Virus record (IMG/VR): IMGVR_UViG_3300045955_000216
Span: 1-58,723 of that record
Length of the DNA stretch: 58,723 bases
Direction: 5' to 3' (one strand)
From: a virus
In this document: piece by piece, positions 13,601-20,859 of the stretch
How the letters are laid out: each line of letters starts with the position of its first letter
Numbering within the stretch: the first letter of the stretch is position 1
Program-made: the position numbers and the translations under genes
The notes under the pieces: model-generated
Told to the model about the DNA's origin: nothing
Databases searched by the model: none
The model's input: only the letters and a program-made list of their open reading frames with translations

Positions 13601-13809
13601 CCCTCGCGCTCCGCGATGAGGGCATCGGCCAGCCGCGCGAGGCGGGCCGAGGGCCCGTGGCGGCCGGCGACCCAATGGCAGACGTGGCCCAGGGTGACCC
13701 CGGCGCGCCGCGCGAGCGCGGCCTTCATCCCCGGCGTCCCGAGCAGACGCTTGTAATCCCGGAGGCTTCGTGCCCTAGTAGGGGTACGGCTTGCGGTTGC
13801 GGCATTCAT
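13597..13809 (-). CDS. Cro-like HTH regulator, 70 aa
   Basis: The second half reads LARRAGVTLGHVCHWVAGRH, a Cro/YdaS-type helix-turn-helix, followed by GPSARLARLADALIAERE. ATG 13809 lies nine bases after a candidate -10 and has no ribosome-binding site, so its message may be leaderless. ATG 13851 would add 14 residues but sits upstream of that promoter. First gene of the leftward early operon, divergent from the repressor-like gene: the classic cro/cI arrangement. Confidence 0.65.
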   Translation of the reverse strand: MNAATASRTPTRARSLRDYKRLLGTPGMKAALARRAGVTLGHVCHWVAGRHGPSARLARLADALIAEREG

Positions 13810-13818
13810 CGTGGGTTG

Positions 13819-13847
13819 ACTATCGTCCAATGCGCGATGCGTGTCAA
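13819..13847 (-). promoter_or_regulatory. Leftward early promoter
   Basis: Minus-strand TTGACA (13847-13842), 17-base spacer, GATAGT (13824-13819). It would start transcription two or three bases before ATG 13809. It lies in the short divergent region facing the repressor-like gene. Confidence 0.55.
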
Positions 13848-13867
13848 GCAATATCTGAGGGGGACGA

Positions 13868-14332
13868 GTGCGACAGGATTTCCCCGCGGTTCCGGCTCGC
13901 CTAGAGCGGCTCCTCCGCCAGCGCGGGTATGTGAACCCCGATGGCTCTTTGAACTACGTCCGGGCGGCGGCCGCCCTGGGGGTCAACAAGACGAGCTTGT
14001 GGACCTGGGCGCGGCGCAGCCGCCCGGAATGGCACGACCTCCGCACGATCGCCGCCGGGCTCGAGGTGCCGGCGGTGTGGTTACTCCTCGGCGAGGATGC
14101 CCTCGCCGAGGTCCCGCGCCTCCAGGCCCAACAGGCCGAGCTCCGGGCCCTGGACGCGCCTCACCCATCCGTGAGTCAGGAGGCCCCGCATGCCCGGCTC
14201 GTTCCCGTTGCGCCCGCGCCTGTCCCGCCGCCGCGCCCGCCGCCGCCCCCCGGCCGACTCCGAACCGCAAACCTGGGCCGTCAGCGGTCTTCCGGAGCGG
14301 CGCGGCGACGAGCGCGTCGTCGAAGTGCCTGA
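13868..14332 (+). CDS. Repressor-like DNA-binding protein (CI-like candidate), 154 aa
   Basis: GAGGGGGA precedes GTG 13868. Residues 13-75 look like an XRE-type domain: NYVRAAAALGVNKTSLWTWA, then RTIAAGLEVPAVWLLLGEDA, the usual end of CI-type HTH domains. The remaining 70 residues are Pro/Arg-rich and overlap the next gene by 143 bp, so no peptidase S24 domain is present. Divergent from the Cro-like gene and upstream of integrase, it is the best lysogeny repressor candidate. Confidence 0.65.
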   Translation: MRQDFPAVPARLERLLRQRGYVNPDGSLNYVRAAAALGVNKTSLWTWARRSRPEWHDLRTIAAGLEVPAVWLLLGEDALAEVPRLQAQQAELRALDAPHPSVSQEAPHARLVPVAPAPVPPPRPPPPPGRLRTANLGRQRSSGAARRRARRRSA

Positions 14333-14645
14333 CGGCTATCTCCGGCTGGACGCGGGCCTCCGCGTGCGGGCCATCCGCGGCCGCCCGGATCTCGACTGGT
14401 GGTGGCCCGTGTCCACCCGCATGGTGATCGGCCGCCCGTTCACCGAGGCCCTCGGCGGCGCGGCGTCCGACTGGCTGCGTGCGGTGCGCTGGGCACGCCG
14501 GCTCGAGGGCAAGACCGCGGTGGCCGTCACCTACGAATGGGAGCGCGAGGGCCTCGTCCATCTGCGGACCGCCTGGTTCCGTGGACTCGCGGATGGGGGC
14601 GTCGGCATCTTCATTAAGCACATCGAGACCTGGCTCGAGGACTAA
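14190..14645 (+). CDS. Hypothetical protein, 151 aa
   Basis: Basic, disordered first 35 residues, then a domain with WWWPVSTRMVIGRPFTEAL, TAVAVTYEWEREGLVHLRTA and WFRGLADGGVGIFIKHIETW. No family recognised. Its first 48 codons overlap the repressor-like gene in another frame; the true start could be later. Confidence 0.6.
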   Translation: MPGSFPLRPRLSRRRARRRPPADSEPQTWAVSGLPERRGDERVVEVPDGYLRLDAGLRVRAIRGRPDLDWWWPVSTRMVIGRPFTEALGGAASDWLRAVRWARRLEGKTAVAVTYEWEREGLVHLRTAWFRGLADGGVGIFIKHIETWLED

Positions 14646-14653
14646 GTGCCCCC

Positions 14654-14980
14654 ATGCCCCGCCGCTCCCGGCCGGCCGCCCGGAATGTCCCCTTCGAGAC
14701 GGCGATTGCCCTCGCCGGCAGCCGGGCCCGCTTGCTCGCGTCGGTGAACCGCTCGACCGCGGCGAACTGGCCGGCGCGCGGGGTGCCCTGGAACGTCCTC
14801 GGGCCGATCCTGCGCGAGCAGCTCGAGGCGAACGGCGGGCGGACCGTCGTGCCCCGAACGCCCGAGGCCCTGGCGGCGCATCGTGAGCTCGAGGCGCTCG
14901 CCCTCACCACGCACGGCCGCGGCGCCCGCTGGCGCGCGGCGCGCGTGCTGCTCCGCTCTCTCACCCGGAGGCGACAATGA
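14654..14980 (+). CDS. Small DNA-binding-like protein, 108 aa
   Basis: The pattern FETAIALAGSRARLLASVNR followed by STAANWPARGVPWNVLGPIL resembles the YdaS/Cro-type HTH in which a tryptophan follows the recognition helix. The C-terminus is basic. It ends in an ATGA overlap with the lipoprotein gene. Possibly a second lysogeny regulator. Confidence 0.55.
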   Translation: MPRRSRPAARNVPFETAIALAGSRARLLASVNRSTAANWPARGVPWNVLGPILREQLEANGGRTVVPRTPEALAAHRELEALALTTHGRGARWRAARVLLRSLTRRRQ

Positions 14981-15420
14981 GGCCTGTTTTCACTTGGTCG
15001 AAGCGGAGCAGTTATCTCAGGGGCCTGTGCCTCGCAGCGGCGCTCCTTGGGTGTAGCAGCGGGGGCGGCTCCGCCTCGAGCTCGACGGTCCCCGAGGCGC
15101 CGGTGACCTGGCGCGGCGCGACCGTCACCGGCGAGCGGCCGCGGAGCGCCCTGCCGCATCTCGAGGCCGGCTGGGCGGAGGGGATCCAGCGGGCGGGCGG
15201 GGCGGGCCCGAATCCGACCGGCTGGACGATCGAGCTCTACCCGGATCTCATTCGCGGCTGCGTCGATGCGCCGCTCTGCCTCGGGGAATTCGACCCGAGG
15301 ATCCGCCGGATTCGCGCGAGCTGGGAGGGCGGGATCGAGGAGACCCTGGCCGAGGAATTCTGTCACTACCACCGCGTTCGCCGGGGCCTGCCGACCGAGG
15401 GCGGCGGCTGTCCAACATGA
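14977..15420 (+). CDS. Lipoprotein of the lysogeny module, 147 aa
   Basis: A basic N-terminus, a hydrophobic stretch GLCLAAALLGC and Gly/Ser after the cysteine make a lipobox (LLGC at about 23-26). The mature domain has paired cysteines (GCVDAPLC) and EEFCHYHRVRRG near the end. It is expressed with repressor and integrase, as expected for a prophage surface protein such as a superinfection-exclusion factor; that role is inference. ATGA overlaps on both sides. Confidence 0.65.
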   Translation: MRPVFTWSKRSSYLRGLCLAAALLGCSSGGGSASSSTVPEAPVTWRGATVTGERPRSALPHLEAGWAEGIQRAGGAGPNPTGWTIELYPDLIRGCVDAPLCLGEFDPRIRRIRASWEGGIEETLAEEFCHYHRVRRGLPTEGGGCPT

Positions 15421-16448
15421 TCCGGCCGTTCGACGGCGCGCGCGGGCGCACCTATCGGTTCCGGATCGTCCGCCAGGGGCAGCTCTACCAGGGCAAGGGG
15501 TTCGCCTCTTACCAGGCCGCCCAGGACGCCGAGGACCTCCAGCTCGCGCGGCTCGCCGGCTCCGGGCTCCCGGCGAGTGACCTCTTCTGGGCCACGGCCG
15601 TCCAGCAGTACCAGGCGGCGAAGGCGAAGAAGGTGGACCTCCTCGCGCACGACGTCCCGCGGCTCGACTGGTGGGGCCGCTTCTTCGCCGGCCACCAGGT
15701 CGCCACGCTCGGGGGCATCACCCCGGAGCTCCTCGACCTCGCGAAGCTCCGCCTCGAGGCCGAGGGCCGACACGGGTCGACCCAGGTCCGCTACTTCGCC
15801 GTCCTGCGCGGGCTCTTCCGCCTGGCGATCCGCCGGCGGTGGGTCGTCGGCCTGGCGGACCCGACCGCGGCCGTCGACTGGCCGAAGGAGACCACGGTCC
15901 CGCGCCGGGTGCCCACGGCGCTCGAGGTCCGCCGGCTCGTGAATGCCGCCGAGCCCGTGATCCGGCCGCTCGTCCTGGTCGCGATGCTCACCGGCCTCCG
16001 GATCTCGTCCATCCTCCGGCTGACGGCCGAGGATGCCCGGATCCGGCCGGGGCTGCTCCGCGTGGTCCAGAAGGGCGGCCGCGAGCTCTGGCTCCCGATG
16101 ACGCCGGTCCTCGCGGCCGTCGTCCGCCGCGCGCCGTTCACCTGGCCGGACGGGCGCCGCGTGACGCGCTTTCCACGGAAGGCGTGGCGCCGGAGCCTCG
16201 CGGCCGCCGGCGTCGCCCCGTTCGGGTTCCACCAGCTCCGCCACCTGGTCGGCGACTGGCTCACTGAACGCCAGACGCACGGTCGGGTCGTCCAGGCGAT
16301 GCTCGGGCACTCCTCCCAGCGGATGACTGAGCGGTACACGCGGCCGCGGGATCCGGCCCTCCGGCGCGCCCAGGTGACGATGGCGCGCCTGCTCGGGCCT
16401 GTACCTCCGCGAGTACCCCCGCGTCAGCTAACTACGCGCCGCGGTTGA
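15417..16448 (+). CDS. int: Tyrosine-family site-specific integrase, 343 aa
   Basis: Arm-binding and core-binding domains occupy about 1-160 and the catalytic domain follows. Catalytic residues are visible: R195 in TGLRISS, K219 in VVQKGGRE, H272 and R275 in FHQLRH, H298 in LGHSS and nucleophile Y307 in TERYTRP. ATG 15417 overlaps the lipoprotein stop. The stop codon is directly followed by a partial tRNA-Phe gene, so the enzyme very likely recombines attP with a host tRNA-Phe gene. Confidence 0.92.
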   Translation: MIRPFDGARGRTYRFRIVRQGQLYQGKGFASYQAAQDAEDLQLARLAGSGLPASDLFWATAVQQYQAAKAKKVDLLAHDVPRLDWWGRFFAGHQVATLGGITPELLDLAKLRLEAEGRHGSTQVRYFAVLRGLFRLAIRRRWVVGLADPTAAVDWPKETTVPRRVPTALEVRRLVNAAEPVIRPLVLVAMLTGLRISSILRLTAEDARIRPGLLRVVQKGGRELWLPMTPVLAAVVRRAPFTWPDGRRVTRFPRKAWRRSLAAAGVAPFGFHQLRHLVGDWLTERQTHGRVVQAMLGHSSQRMTERYTRPRDPALRRAQVTMARLLGPVPPRVPPRQLTTRRG

Positions 16449-16451
16449 CTC

Positions 16452-16506
16452 GCGCACGGGACTGAAAATCCCGGTGTCGGGGGTTCAACTCCCTCCCTGT
16501 CCACCA
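16452..16506 (+). other. attP: attP core: 3' half of a tRNA-Phe(GAA) gene
   Basis: Anticodon stem CGGGA/TCCCG (16457-16461, 16469-16473) encloses loop CTGAAAA with anticodon GAA at 16464-16466. The T arm is GGGGG/CCCTC with loop TTCAACT, followed by CCTGTCC, A and CCA (16504-16506). No D arm or 5' acceptor strand lies upstream, because integrase coding sequence ends at 16448. Integration at this identity would restore an intact host tRNA. The host acceptor 5' strand is predicted to be GGACAGG. Confidence 0.85.
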
Positions 16507-16528
16507 TTTCTTTCCGCGGTTTTCCTGA

Positions 16529-16544
16529 CGTTTCCCGTGAAACG
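16529..16544. promoter_or_regulatory. parS-like palindrome next to attP
   Basis: CGTTTCCCGTGAAACG matches the bacterial parS consensus TGTTTCACGTGAAACA at 13 of 16 positions, including both GTTTC/GAAAC arms. It lies 23 bases after the tRNA CCA. ParB binding is a hypothesis. Apart from this site, 16507-16650 shows no gene. Confidence 0.35.
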
Positions 16545-16650
16545 TGGCGACCACTAGAGCCTGACCCCGGCCCGCGGGGACCCGCAAAATCCCGCGATGT
16601 CCGACCGGCCCTGTACCCCCGTTGTACCTCCGTGGCGCGCTCGCTTGTGG

Positions 16651-16887
16651 TCAGGGGAGGATCATGCCGTCGGCGTGGTTGCACCCGCAGGCCTCACACC
16701 AGGTCGAGATGTGGGGCGTGTCCTTCGGCGTGTCCCCGCGTCGCGGGGGGATCAGGAAGTCGAGCTCCCGGGGCGCCGGCCCGGGCACGAGCTCGCCCCC
16801 GTACTCCGTGGGCCACTGGCCCCGGTGACAGCGGGCGATCATGCGGAGGATCCGCCGGCGGGAGTCAGCCCGCTGGCGGGCGGTCAC
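16651..16887 (-). CDS. Small CxxC protein, 78 aa
   Basis: GTG start; N-terminal basic helix, then a proline-rich segment (GELVPGPAPRELDFLIPPRR) and CEACGCNH near the C-terminus. Last gene of the leftward lysis/late module, next to attP. Family not recognised. Confidence 0.45.
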   Translation of the reverse strand: MTARQRADSRRRILRMIARCHRGQWPTEYGGELVPGPAPRELDFLIPPRRGDTPKDTPHISTWCEACGCNHADGMILP

Positions 16888-16942
16888 AGAGTCGGCACGG
16901 CCAGGGGCGCATGTGGTACCAGCACCACCGGCCCCCGGTCAC
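16865..16942 (-). CDS. 25-residue Cys-rich mini-protein
   Basis: GTG 16942 overlaps the TGA of the DUF1353-like gene. The product has C, H, C and CRLC (WCWYHMRPWPCRLCDRP), a possible zinc knuckle. It overlaps the next start by 23 bp. Supported mainly by coupling style and composition. Confidence 0.35.
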   Translation of the reverse strand: MTGGRWCWYHMRPWPCRLCDRPPAG

Positions 16943-17391
16943 GCACGGAGCTCGGGCGCGGCCGCCTGGTCCCAGGCGGTCCGGCCGCCCCACCGCAGCC
17001 CGAGCCAGGCGAGCCACCTGAGCCACCGCGGCACGTCCTCGGAGACGGAGACCGCCTCGGGATAGACGGCGTCCGCGATGGCCCGGCGCTCCGCGTCCGA
17101 GAGGCTCGGGAACATCCCGAGGAGGTGCTCGCGGTAGACGTAGTCGTGGATGACCCCGGCCTTCCGGGCCCGGCCGCCGAGCAGACGATAGAGCAGGAAC
17201 CGGCGCGGGACGGAGGAGAGGTCGGTCCGGAACCCGACGGGCACCTCGAGCCGACACCTGAGCACCGCGGAGTCGTACCGGAGGACGCCCAGGAGGTCCC
17301 AGACCGGCTCGCCCTCGAGGTTGACCCCGACCTCCTCGAGCTTGAGGGGGTCGAGGAACTTCGGGCGAATCCCCCCGGTTACGGCACCCAC
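16939..17391 (-). CDS. DUF1353-like protein, 150 aa
   Basis: VPVGFRTDLSSVPRRFLLYR and AGVIHDYVYREHL match the remembered DUF1353 phage pattern (GF-x-TD-x-SVPR and HDYxYR). The C-terminus is hydrophobic with tryptophans (RWLRWLAWLGLRWGG). Often found near lysis genes. GTG start at 17391 inside the end of the upstream gene. Confidence 0.7.
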   Translation of the reverse strand: MGAVTGGIRPKFLDPLKLEEVGVNLEGEPVWDLLGVLRYDSAVLRCRLEVPVGFRTDLSSVPRRFLLYRLLGGRARKAGVIHDYVYREHLLGMFPSLSDAERRAIADAVYPEAVSVSEDVPRWLRWLAWLGLRWGGRTAWDQAAAPELRA

Positions 17392-18593
17392 GGGAGCGGC
17401 GGGATGGGCGGCGGCGGGAGCTTCTCGGCCTCGGGAAGAAGGAGCGCCCGGGCCGCGTCGCCCTTCGTGTTGTTCGTCTGCGTGCCACAGCCGCTCTTGA
17501 GCCAGATGTCGTTATACCCGCCGCTCGGGAGCAGATTGCTCACGACGTTGTTGCGGTAGAGGTTGTCGTGGCACCCGGTCTGCCCGGTCTTGTAGAACGC
17601 CCCGAGCCCGATGTTGCCCGTGCTGAGTGAGGGGAGGTTGGTGTCGAGGACCTTGTTTTCTTCCACCAGCGCGAAGGCCGCGTTCGAGGCGTTGAAGCCG
17701 CACTGGCTGGTCCGCACCATCACGTTGCGGGCCACGTAGATGTGCGCGGCCGACTCAAAGGCGACCCCGCACCCGCTCGCCGCCCGGCCCCCGATCAGGT
17801 AGTTATCCGTGATCCGCGCGTGCGCCGAGTGGCCGACGTTGATCGCGTCCTCCTGGCCGGCGCCCCCGTTGTGGACCTCGGTCTCGGTGTTCGCGTAGTA
17901 GTTCCGGTCCGCGACGCACCCCCGTTCCAGCGGGCCGTTCTGATTGCACCGCCAGAACTGGACATGCTGCCCGCGTGGAAACGGCCCCTTCGGGTTCTCG
18001 GAGTAATTGCCCTTCACGGTGACGCTCTGGCAGTCCATCGCCTCGACGCCGGTCTCGAAGTCGCGCAAGATGTTGCCTTGCACGAGGACGTCCGCGCAGG
18101 CCGTCGCGAAGACGCCATGCTGCGAGTCGAGCGTCGTCTTCGTCCGGCGCGGGACCAGGAGGCTATTCGAGACCCGGATCCGCGCGGCCTGGTCGATCCG
18201 GATGGCATGGCCGCCGCACCCCTCGAGCTGGACGTCGTGGATGACGACGTCGGTCACGCCCACCACCCGGATACAGTCGCCGGGCGCGCCCGTGATGCGG
18301 ACGCGCGTGATGGTCTGGCCGCTGGTCGCCACGAGGGGCCCGCTCGGCGTGTAGTCGGGCGGCGGGGGAGGCGGTGGAGGAGGCGGTGGGGCCTCGAGCG
18401 CGGCGACCCGCGCCCGGAGGGCGTCGAGCTCCTGGTGGAGCGTCTCGAGCCGGGCGTCCAGCGCGTCCAGGCGGGCGACCAGGGCGGCCACGGCCGCAAT
18501 CACGGCCGCGTGGTCCTCCTGGGTCGGGACCGTCACGACCGCGTGCGCGGTCGTCGCGAGGAGGCAGAGGCCCAGCCCGAGGCGTCTCAGCAT
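17379..18593 (-). CDS. Exported parallel beta-helix (pectate-lyase-like) protein, 404 aa
   Basis: ATG 18593 gives a signal peptide (MLRRLGLGLCLLATTAHA). A coiled coil follows (about 25-70, LDALDARLETLHQELDALRA), then a run of 11 prolines and a right-handed beta-helix (about 90-380) with repeated short strands, Asn and Gly (VTVKGNYSEN, ARITDNYLIGG, YVARNVMVRT). Such folds bind or cleave polysaccharide in tail spikes. The export signal and position beside lysis genes fit a surface polysaccharide-acting protein as well as a spike. Overlaps the nuclease gene by 7 bp. Confidence 0.75.
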   Translation of the reverse strand: MLRRLGLGLCLLATTAHAVVTVPTQEDHAAVIAAVAALVARLDALDARLETLHQELDALRARVAALEAPPPPPPPPPPPDYTPSGPLVATSGQTITRVRITGAPGDCIRVVGVTDVVIHDVQLEGCGGHAIRIDQAARIRVSNSLLVPRRTKTTLDSQHGVFATACADVLVQGNILRDFETGVEAMDCQSVTVKGNYSENPKGPFPRGQHVQFWRCNQNGPLERGCVADRNYYANTETEVHNGGAGQEDAINVGHSAHARITDNYLIGGRAASGCGVAFESAAHIYVARNVMVRTSQCGFNASNAAFALVEENKVLDTNLPSLSTGNIGLGAFYKTGQTGCHDNLYRNNVVSNLLPSGGYNDIWLKSGCGTQTNNTKGDAARALLLPEAEKLPPPPIPPLPWVP

Positions 18594-19207
18594 TTTCGCA
18601 CCAGGAGCCGAAGCGCCTCGCGGTCGGCGTCGCTCGGCGTCAGGTCGTAGAGGACGAGCATGATCGCCCACCGCTGCCCGTAGTCGCAGGACGCCGTCCC
18701 GTCCCGGGGCGGCACCCATTCGGCAGGCCCCTTGCTCCCCTTGCTGCGGTTCACCGCGGCGATCGTCGCGGCCAGGGCGCCGGGGTAGCCGAGCTCGTTG
18801 GCGAAGGCTCGCTTCCGCTCGGTCGACCACGCGGCGCCGCCGTGGGCATGGGCCCAGGCGAGCGGGACGACATGGTCGATGTCCAGATGCGCCGGATCCG
18901 TTCGGCGCTCGCCGGTGTAGGGATCCCGCCAGAGACCGCGGCGGACCTTGCAGCCCTCGTCGTCCCAGACCACCGTCCCGGGGAAGGCTTCCCGCGCGAG
19001 GACCTCCTGGCGCGTATCGCGGCAATTCCCGTCGGCATCCTCCCAGCGGGGATGCCACTCCTGGCGGTCATAGGCCGGCGCCCCGGCCAGCACGCGCGGC
19101 AGGCGGTCCGCCCCCCGCGCCACCCCGTGGATCGCCAGGATCCACAGGAAGAGCGCGAGGAGCGCGACGATGAGGGTCCAGGTCGCCGGCCCGAGCCGCT
19201 GGGGCAT
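18587..19207 (-). CDS. Secreted HNH nuclease (DUF1524/GmrSD-type), 206 aa
   Basis: An N-terminal signal or anchor (LIVALLALFLWILAIHG) precedes YDRQEWHPRWEDADGNCRDT, LDIDHVVPLAWAHAHGG and NRSKGSKGPAEWVPP, which I recognise as the pattern of exported bacterial HNH nucleases; the DH pair and downstream N form the metal site. Placement among lysis genes suggests action outside the cytoplasm, perhaps digestion of released or incoming DNA. That role is inferred. Confidence 0.75.
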   Translation of the reverse strand: MPQRLGPATWTLIVALLALFLWILAIHGVARGADRLPRVLAGAPAYDRQEWHPRWEDADGNCRDTRQEVLAREAFPGTVVWDDEGCKVRRGLWRDPYTGERRTDPAHLDIDHVVPLAWAHAHGGAAWSTERKRAFANELGYPGALAATIAAVNRSKGSKGPAEWVPPRDGTASCDYGQRWAIMLVLYDLTPSDADREALRLLVRKC

Positions 19208-19210
19208 GGG

Positions 19211-19534
19211 TTACTTTCCGGGCGGCGCCGCCGTCGCCTTCCCTGGAAACATCTTGTCAATGAGCGCCTGGGCCCCGAGGACCAGGCCGCCGCCCCCGAG
19301 CCCCGAGAGCACGAACGACACCACGCCGGCCTTGATCGGCTTGGCGTCGGCCGCGAGCTGCCAGGACTCCGGAAGCATCCCGCTGTCGATCGCGAGGTAC
19401 GTCACGCCGGCGGCGAGCATGACGTAGTAGAGCGTGCCCACCGAGGCGGTCGGCTTGTTCTCGCTCGACCAGCGCGCCAGGAACGCGCCCACGACGGCGG
19501 CCAGGAGCACGACGAGCTGGAGCTTGACGGTCAT
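19211..19534 (-). CDS. Holin-like membrane protein, 107 aa
   Basis: AAAGGAGG precedes ATG 19534. Three hydrophobic segments: LQLVVLLAAVVGAFLA (about 5-20), LYYVMLAAGVTYLAI (about 35-49) and VVSFVLSGLGGGGLVLGAQA (about 71-90), with a charged tail. Size, topology and location near the endolysin fit a class I holin; no sequence family was recognised. Confidence 0.55.
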   Translation of the reverse strand: MTVKLQLVVLLAAVVGAFLARWSSENKPTASVGTLYYVMLAAGVTYLAIDSGMLPESWQLAADAKPIKAGVVSFVLSGLGGGGLVLGAQALIDKMFPGKATAAPPGK

Positions 19535-19545
19535 GGTGGCCTCCT

Positions 19546-19884
19546 TTACGGCGTGTAGGGCGTCAGGGCCCGCTTCCCCAGCGCCCCGATGACCGCATCG
19601 ACATACGGCAGCACCTTGTCCCAATCGGGCTCGGCCTTACTGAGCTCGGAGTCCACGAGTGGTTTCAGGCGGTAGACCTCGGCCTGGGCGCGCACGGCCT
19701 CGGCGCACAAGGCCTGCCGATCGCGCGGCACGGGGCTCGCACAGTGGAGCTCCATGAGGCTCTCCGCTCGGCCCCAGAGGTATTGCACGCGGCCGTAGGT
19801 AATCCAGAGCTGCGGGCTCTTCGGTTGGCAGCCCGCCAGAACGAGGAGCGCGAGCAGGAGTCCGGCGGGCCCGGCGCGCCGCAT
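19546..19884 (-). CDS. Lipoprotein, 112 aa
   Basis: ATG 19884 overlaps the upstream TGA. Signal sequence with lipobox LVLAGC (cysteine 19). The mature part is helical with two cysteines (LHCASPVP, ALCAEAV). In the lysis module it could be an outer-membrane spanin component or a surface protein. Confidence 0.6.
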   Translation of the reverse strand: MRRAGPAGLLLALLVLAGCQPKSPQLWITYGRVQYLWGRAESLMELHCASPVPRDRQALCAEAVRAQAEVYRLKPLVDSELSKAEPDWDKVLPYVDAVIGALGKRALTPYTP

Positions 19885-20117
19885 CACTCGGCGCTCTGTT
19901 TGCCCGGGGTGCAGCCGGACTCGGCGGAGGCCTTCCCGCCCACCGCGCCGGGGCCGCCCTCCGCGCCTTCCCCCCCGACCGACCCGCCGGGACCGCCGGT
20001 GCCGCCGTCTGAGCTCGCGCGCGCATGGCACCCCGGCGACTCGGAGGTGAGCTTCACGCAGGCGCCGGCGACCAGGAGCAGCGCCACCAAGAGGAATCCG
20101 GTCAGACCTCGGCACAT
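19884..20117 (-). CDS. Small glycine-rich lipoprotein (o-spanin candidate), 77 aa
   Basis: GGGAGG precedes ATG 20117. Lipobox VAGAC near residue 20, followed by a low-complexity Gly/Ala region and a second cysteine. Size, lipobox and neighbourhood resemble Rz1-like o-spanins, which would imply a Gram-negative-type envelope. No clear Rz partner sits upstream, except possibly 20578-20781. Confidence 0.5.
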   Translation of the reverse strand: MCRGLTGFLLVALLLVAGACVKLTSESPGCHARASSDGGTGGPGGSVGGEGAEGGPGAVGGKASAESGCTPGKQSAE

Positions 20118-20131
20118 GACACAGCCTCCCT

Positions 20132-20581
20132 TCACGCGCGGACCTGGAGGAAGGTGTGTCGGCCGATCGTGGCCGTTACCTTGCTCGGGTCCACCTGGGT
20201 CGGGTCGTGCGGATGGGCGGCCCACGGCGGGAGTCGGCCCGCGTCGCGGAGGACCGTCTCGACGTTCAAGTAGTGGTCCGCCCCGTGGGTCGGATCCGGC
20301 AGCATCCGGAGGAGCGCCCCGCAGGCCGCCCGGTAGCACTCGTGATAGACGTCCGGATCAAGCCGATCGAGCGTCAGCCGGCGCGGGCTGTCCGTGTTCC
20401 ACGCCGAGAACTGCCAGGCCTTGAAGACCACGTCCTGGACCGACTCCCGCCAGCGGGCGCTCCGGTTCGCGATGACCCAGGCGACGGCGAGCTTCCCCTC
20501 GGGCGCCTCCCCTTCGGCCTCGAGGTACACGGTGAGCGCGCACCAGGAGAGGTCGTCGACCATCGGGATCCGCGGGCTCAT
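20132..20581 (-). CDS. SleB-type cell wall hydrolase (endolysin), 149 aa
   Basis: LTVYLEAEGEAPEGKLAVAW followed by VIANRS is the Hydrolase_2/SleB core, in which the first Glu is the presumed catalytic acid. FKAWQFSAWN and YHECYRAACGALL complete the fold. No signal peptide, so a holin should release it. ATG 20581 overlaps the upstream stop. Confidence 0.85.
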   Translation of the reverse strand: MSPRIPMVDDLSWCALTVYLEAEGEAPEGKLAVAWVIANRSARWRESVQDVVFKAWQFSAWNTDSPRRLTLDRLDPDVYHECYRAACGALLRMLPDPTHGADHYLNVETVLRDAGRLPPWAAHPHDPTQVDPSKVTATIGRHTFLQVRA

Positions 20582-20781
20582 CGCCGGCGCCCCTCGCGAA
20601 ACTCGCGGCGCATCTCCTCGACCGCCCTCGCCAGCCCCAGCATCGCCTCGACGAGGGTCGCCAGCTTGCCGTTCAGGCGCCAGAGAAAGACCCCGGCCAC
20701 CATCGCCGGAAAGCCGACCGCCTGAAACAGGTACACCGCCCACCGCAGGCTCGAGGGAAGATCCTCGGGCGCGTCGATCAT
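20578..20781 (-). CDS. Holin/i-spanin-like membrane protein, 67 aa
   Basis: AGGAG five bases before ATG 20781 selects this start. One membrane helix (AVYLFQAVGFPAMVAGVFLW) then a charged helix (LVEAMLGLARAVEEMRREFR). Such proteins occur beside endolysins as holins or holin accessories. Confidence 0.6.
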   Translation of the reverse strand: MIDAPEDLPSSLRWAVYLFQAVGFPAMVAGVFLWRLNGKLATLVEAMLGLARAVEEMRREFREGRRR

Positions 20782-20859
20782 GAGTGCTCCTGTATGGGAC
20801 ACGCGGCGTCCCGTCCTGGGACTCGGCCTATCCTCACACAGGTTCCCCGGTGCCCAGCG

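Noticed and set aside
16441-16506. A complete tRNA gene
   Set aside because: Only the anticodon arm, T arm and 3' acceptor strand are present; the upstream sequence is integrase coding DNA, so it is an attP core.
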